Assembly (NCBI GenBank): GCA_958450325.1
Contig: OY288243.1
Location: 64,464,606 to 64,528,605, forward strand
Direction: 5' to 3'
Source of the DNA: Agrostemma githago
Taxonomy: Eukaryota > Streptophyta > Magnoliopsida > Caryophyllales > Caryophyllaceae
DNA length: 64,000 nt
In this document: positions 60,901-64,000 of the stretch, in pieces
How positions within the stretch are numbered: position 1 is the stretch's first letter
Layout of the letters: each line of letters begins with the position of its first letter
Position numbers and translations under genes: made by a program
The notes under the pieces: model-generated
Seen by the model: only the letters and a program-made list of their open reading frames with translations
The model's database searches: none
Told to the model about the DNA's origin: nothing

Positions 60901-63900
60901 ATTGTTTTCTTGGATAACCAGTGATGATTCCTATTACATCTCACTTGGCGAGTATCAAACGCATTAGTCGAGTTAGATTCAGAGCTACAATGAATTGAGG
61001 GTTCCGTCTGTTTGGTACATATGACGGAGCAAGGGCGTCCCAGAGTGAAGAATTGGTTGGCATCAAATTCCTGATCACGTACATATGCCTAATGCACAAA
61101 GAAGCAAGAAACTGTGTTTATTTCTACAAGTATGAATAACTATTGATATGAAGAATACCAATGGAGTTATGTATGTTTACAAAAAGATACAAAGAGGTTG
61201 CCGCCCATATATAAAAATGGAGAGTCAGACTTTTGTAGCTAAATATTCAAGATCATTACCCCTATTCCTACTGCAACAAAAGTACTGTAATCTCATAAAC
61301 TAAGATCCTCACATTCAAAACTTTAAGACCAACACTGCATTTGTTTGTTTTTTCAGGATAATTAGAGGCATCTAAGAATGTAACCCCAAATGCTGAAGTC
61401 ATATTTGAAGTGAGACATATGGGCCAATTTTAACCTACAGATACTGGACAAGCTTTCAAAGATGCCTTCGGCAGGGCTACCAAATCCACGAGAAAGTTAA
61501 GTCCACATCAAAACACATCATATAATTCACTTATGCTTTTCCCTACAAGTAACACGATATATGAGTAAGTCTTGCATATTCTATGAAATGTTGTTTGTTT
61601 CCTTTGAAAAGAGGTTCAACGTGACAGTCTAATGGAAGCAATAACGCTCTTAAACACTCCAGCTCGCTTGTTTTGCTCCTTCATACTTGGCCTCAATATC
61701 ATCTAAGCGTGAGGGAAATTAGTGAGGGAGAAGGTGGATGGTATACGACTACACGGTTTGGGGAAGAGTAAACTAGGCATCAATACATGTTTGGTGGTCA
61801 AAGGTACCTAGAGCCAAAGTGGGACTTGGCTGAGATGGGCTGGGTAGCTTTTAGAAGATAAGTAGCTATAAACCTGTGATTATATCACTTTTCACCTTTA
61901 ACGCACTGATCCAAGTAAAATTATCAAGTGCTCAGTTTCCATAATCTTAGTTTGAAGAGGCGTGACGCACTGGTCCAAGTTCTGGTGTGCGTACTTCACT
62001 AAGAGCTTTTTGAGGATGTAACACCCACATCCATGGATAGAAATTCTATCCATGGGTAGGATACTAGGATGGATAAAAATGATGATCTCAATCCATGGAT
62101 ACCGTATCCATGAAGATGAATGACCAAAAACTATCCTTGCTCATGGATCATTTGAGGAGAAGGGATGGAGTGAGGGCTACCAGTCCTTTCTCTATTTTTT
62201 TGCTTTTAATCTCTCTTATCCAATAAGCTTTCGACACTTGGCACGTGGGATTTGAATTAATTCCCATCCCTCCTACAGGAACGTTTAAAGTTTTTTGATA
62301 TTTTTTGTTTTTTAATCAATGGATATAGATCTTATATTTATAATTTTTTTTATTAATTTCGAATTTATGAATATGACTATTTTAAAACATCATCAGAGCC
62401 TTAGTCCCAAAAGAATGACTATTTTAAAAACGTAATAAAAACTCTAGTTTAAATAAAAAATAAAGGCTACACTAGAACATTTAATAACGTAAATTTCGAG
62501 TAATACAATCGAATACTAACGACAACATTATAAAACTCATAATTTCCACATCCGCATTTTTAGGGATAAAATAAAAAATTATTCGTGTCTGAAATAGTAC
62601 TTCCTCCAACTTTCTATCTTCTTCCCACTTACCATTTTCATCCAACTTTCTATTTTCTTCCCATTTCATTTATTTCTTTATTTGTCCACACTTTTTCATT
62701 ATTTTAATCCATTTATACAATAACTTCATTATTTTTCATTACTTTTCATTACCAACCCATACCTTCTTATTATTTTTTCATTATTTTAACTCAATCAAAA
62801 AACTTTGTACCATTTTGGAGTGGGAAGAAGATAGAAAGTTGGAGGAAGTAATTAATTTTTTTTATTCATGTATCTATACAAAATTTAATAAAATTGTTGA
62901 TGTTAAATAAATTTGAGGGGAAAAGTAAGAGTGGCTCCGTTAGAGGATAAGTTGAGGGAGAATAGGTCAAGATGGTTTGGGCATGTGCGAAGGAGGCCGA
63001 TTGATGCACCAATAGAGAGACTTGAAGGATGGAGAGAATGGTCGAGGTAGGCCTAAACAGACTTGGATGAGAGTGATTGAGAATGATATGAAGTTCCTTG
63101 GGATTGGTGAAGATATGTCGTTGGACATAACGGAGTGGAGGGAGAGGATTCGGGTGGCGGAGGATTTTTTAGGACTATCTTTTGCTCTTTTATTTATTCT
63201 TAATTCTTTATTTTGTTTCAAAATTTTCCATACTTAACTTGAGTTTTCTAAACTTTTAAAAAAATTATTATTAGTGCTTTCAAATTGATTTTGAAACGGA
63301 AAATTATTATTATTCTTTTTCTTTGTTCGCTTTTATTTTTTTATTTGTTTTGGGATGACGACTTGACGACCTCAGATTCTAATTCATGTTAGCCGACCCA
63401 AAATCTTTTGGGACTAAGGCTCTGATGTTGTTGTTGATGTTAAATAAATTTAAGATGGGTGGAAAATGATGAGTGGGGTAGGGTAAATGAAGTGAAATGG
63501 TTTGACACCCTTGGATAGAAAATCCATCCACGAATGTAGGAATTTTTTTTAGGAAAGAGAAAGTGGGTAGAGAAAGTGAGATAGAAGAGTTGGGGCTCAT
63601 GGAATGCCTCATAATGAAATGACAATTGACATGGATCCCAAACTATACAATTCTAAGCCTCTAAATATGCGACATGCGTCTTTTCTCATCCACTTTTTAC
63701 TTTGTGCAGGTATATAAATTTCCCATGAGTAAAAGAAAAGTACAAAGGAAATCAAGATTTACCTGCAAGTTGTTCCTAGTGGCCAGCTTGTGCAAATTAA
63801 AATTGCTCACAAGATTTGAACGCCTCCTAGTCAACTGTCCTTCGTCATAAGTTACATGCTTCAGAAATAGGTGACGTGCGGCCACAAACTTTAGAAATGC

Positions 63901-63972
63901 ATCACCAAGAACTTCAAGCCTCTCAAGGGAAAAGCGCTCATGGCATTTTTCTGTAGTTACAGCTTCAAGAAT
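57999..63972 (-). CDS. DCL4: DICER-LIKE 4, C-terminal part (RNase IIIa end, RNase IIIb, two dsRBDs)
   Basis: Visible exons (minus): 63972-63763, 61088-60624, 60521-60252, 59724-59398, 58766-58439, 58353-58239, 58152-57999. All junctions are GT-AG, giving 622 residues and a TAA stop; the 5' part lies beyond the right edge. RNase IIIa retains LERLEVLGDAFLKF and KKTIADVIEALVGAY. RNase IIIb retains RLEFLGDAVLDYL and ALGDLVESCIGAI, so the catalytic acidic residues of both are present. A dsRNA-binding domain follows (SPIRELLELSQHHGW to KKMASQLVTAKLK), then a lysine/serine-rich linker, then a second dsRBD ending AAEEAAKAALWYL. Two tandem dsRBDs and exon sequence match DCL4, not DCL2. The family makes 21-nt siRNAs from long dsRNA, for trans-acting siRNA pathways and antiviral silencing, in the nucleus. 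The frame is intact throughout. Intron at 63762-61089 is enlarged by transposons. Confidence 0.93.
59069..59345. repeat. Low-complexity AGTTCAAATCA-type repeats in a DCL4 intron
   Basis: Degenerate short units of the form TCAGTTCAATTCAAATC and TTTAGTTCACTTC recur for about 280 bp just downstream of the exon ending at 59398 on the minus strand. Confidence 0.75.
62600..62848. mobile_element. Stowaway-like MITE in the large DCL4 intron
   Basis: The ends CTTCCTCCAACTTTCTATC and its exact complement (GATAGAAAGTTGGAGGAAG) form inverted repeats of about 30 bp, with TA on both sides. 249 bp, no coding capacity. Confidence 0.87.
62918..63430 (+). mobile_element. 5'-truncated RTE-type LINE in the large DCL4 intron
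   Basis: It encodes the C-terminal end of a LINE reverse-transcriptase protein in broken frames: LRENRSRWFGHVRRRPIDAP, then NGRGRPKQTWMRVIENDMKF, then LDITEWRERIRVAE. A short 3' tail ends in TGTTGTTG-type repeats. The host sequence TTGATGTTAAATAAATTT(G/A)AG occurs on both sides (about 62897-62917 and 63433-63454), a long target duplication as made by target-primed reverse transcription. It is a dead-on-arrival copy of about 0.5 kb. Confidence 0.8.
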
Positions 63973-64000
63973 CTGGAAATTAGGAGCAACATTATTAAAC

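Noticed and set aside
63022..63237. 71-codon plus-strand frame in the DCL4 intron as a host gene
   Set aside because: It encodes the end of an RTE-type LINE protein and is bounded by a target duplication; it is a truncated transposon copy.

Overview
The window is plant nuclear DNA. Spliced genes with GT-AG introns, very dense transposable elements and three conserved angiosperm genes all point to a eudicot. The many foldback elements ending in CTCCCTCCG, the recurrent ATACGGAGTA-like strings and the GTGAGACGGTCTCAC hairpin remind me of Caryophyllales genomes, but that is an impression and no marker here proves the order.

Layout from left to right. (1) 1-6023 is the 3' noncoding part of a Tat-type Ty3/gypsy retrotransposon, then a polypurine tract, a 2.25 kb LTR carrying paired palindromes, and a primer-binding-like site. 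(2) 6130-15450 is a Helitron graveyard: a canonical Helitron 3' end at 7207 on the plus strand, with a small gene fragment to its left. To its right lies minus-strand Helitron coding debris: an RPA1-like single-strand-binding gene, the N-terminal domain of the Rep/helicase protein, duplicated blocks and subrepeats. (3) 15985-25609 (+) is a complete seven-exon gene for an EF-hand/TLDc protein of 415 residues, with one intron swollen to 5.5 kb by small inverted-repeat elements. (4) 26143-45348 is a Ty1/copia element on the minus strand with a matching 5-bp target duplication. It has been opened by three later insertions: a Tourist-type MITE that itself carries a 3.35 kb LTR-like insert, a hAT-like 1.3 kb element, and an 8.7 kb CACTA element whose four-exon transposase (1148 residues) reads through without a break. 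(5) 46332-54070 (-) is a complete 15-exon gene for a 580-residue leucine-rich-repeat protein with an N-terminal F-box-like segment; a likely 5' UTR exon lies near 56 kb. (6) 57999-63972 (-) is the 3' part of DICER-LIKE 4: the end of RNase IIIa, all of RNase IIIb and two dsRNA-binding domains. The gene runs off the right edge.

The three host genes (TLDc, LRR, DCL4) have intact reading frames and regular splice sites. They appear to be functional single genes, not a co-regulated cluster. Almost everything between them is transposon sequence. The best candidate for current activity is the CACTA element at 33758-42485. I saw no defence island, gene cluster or other multi-gene system that I would call new. 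The most unusual structures are the nested insertion stack, the asymmetric palindromic ends of the CACTA element and its long trinucleotide array, and the RPA-carrying Helitron remains.
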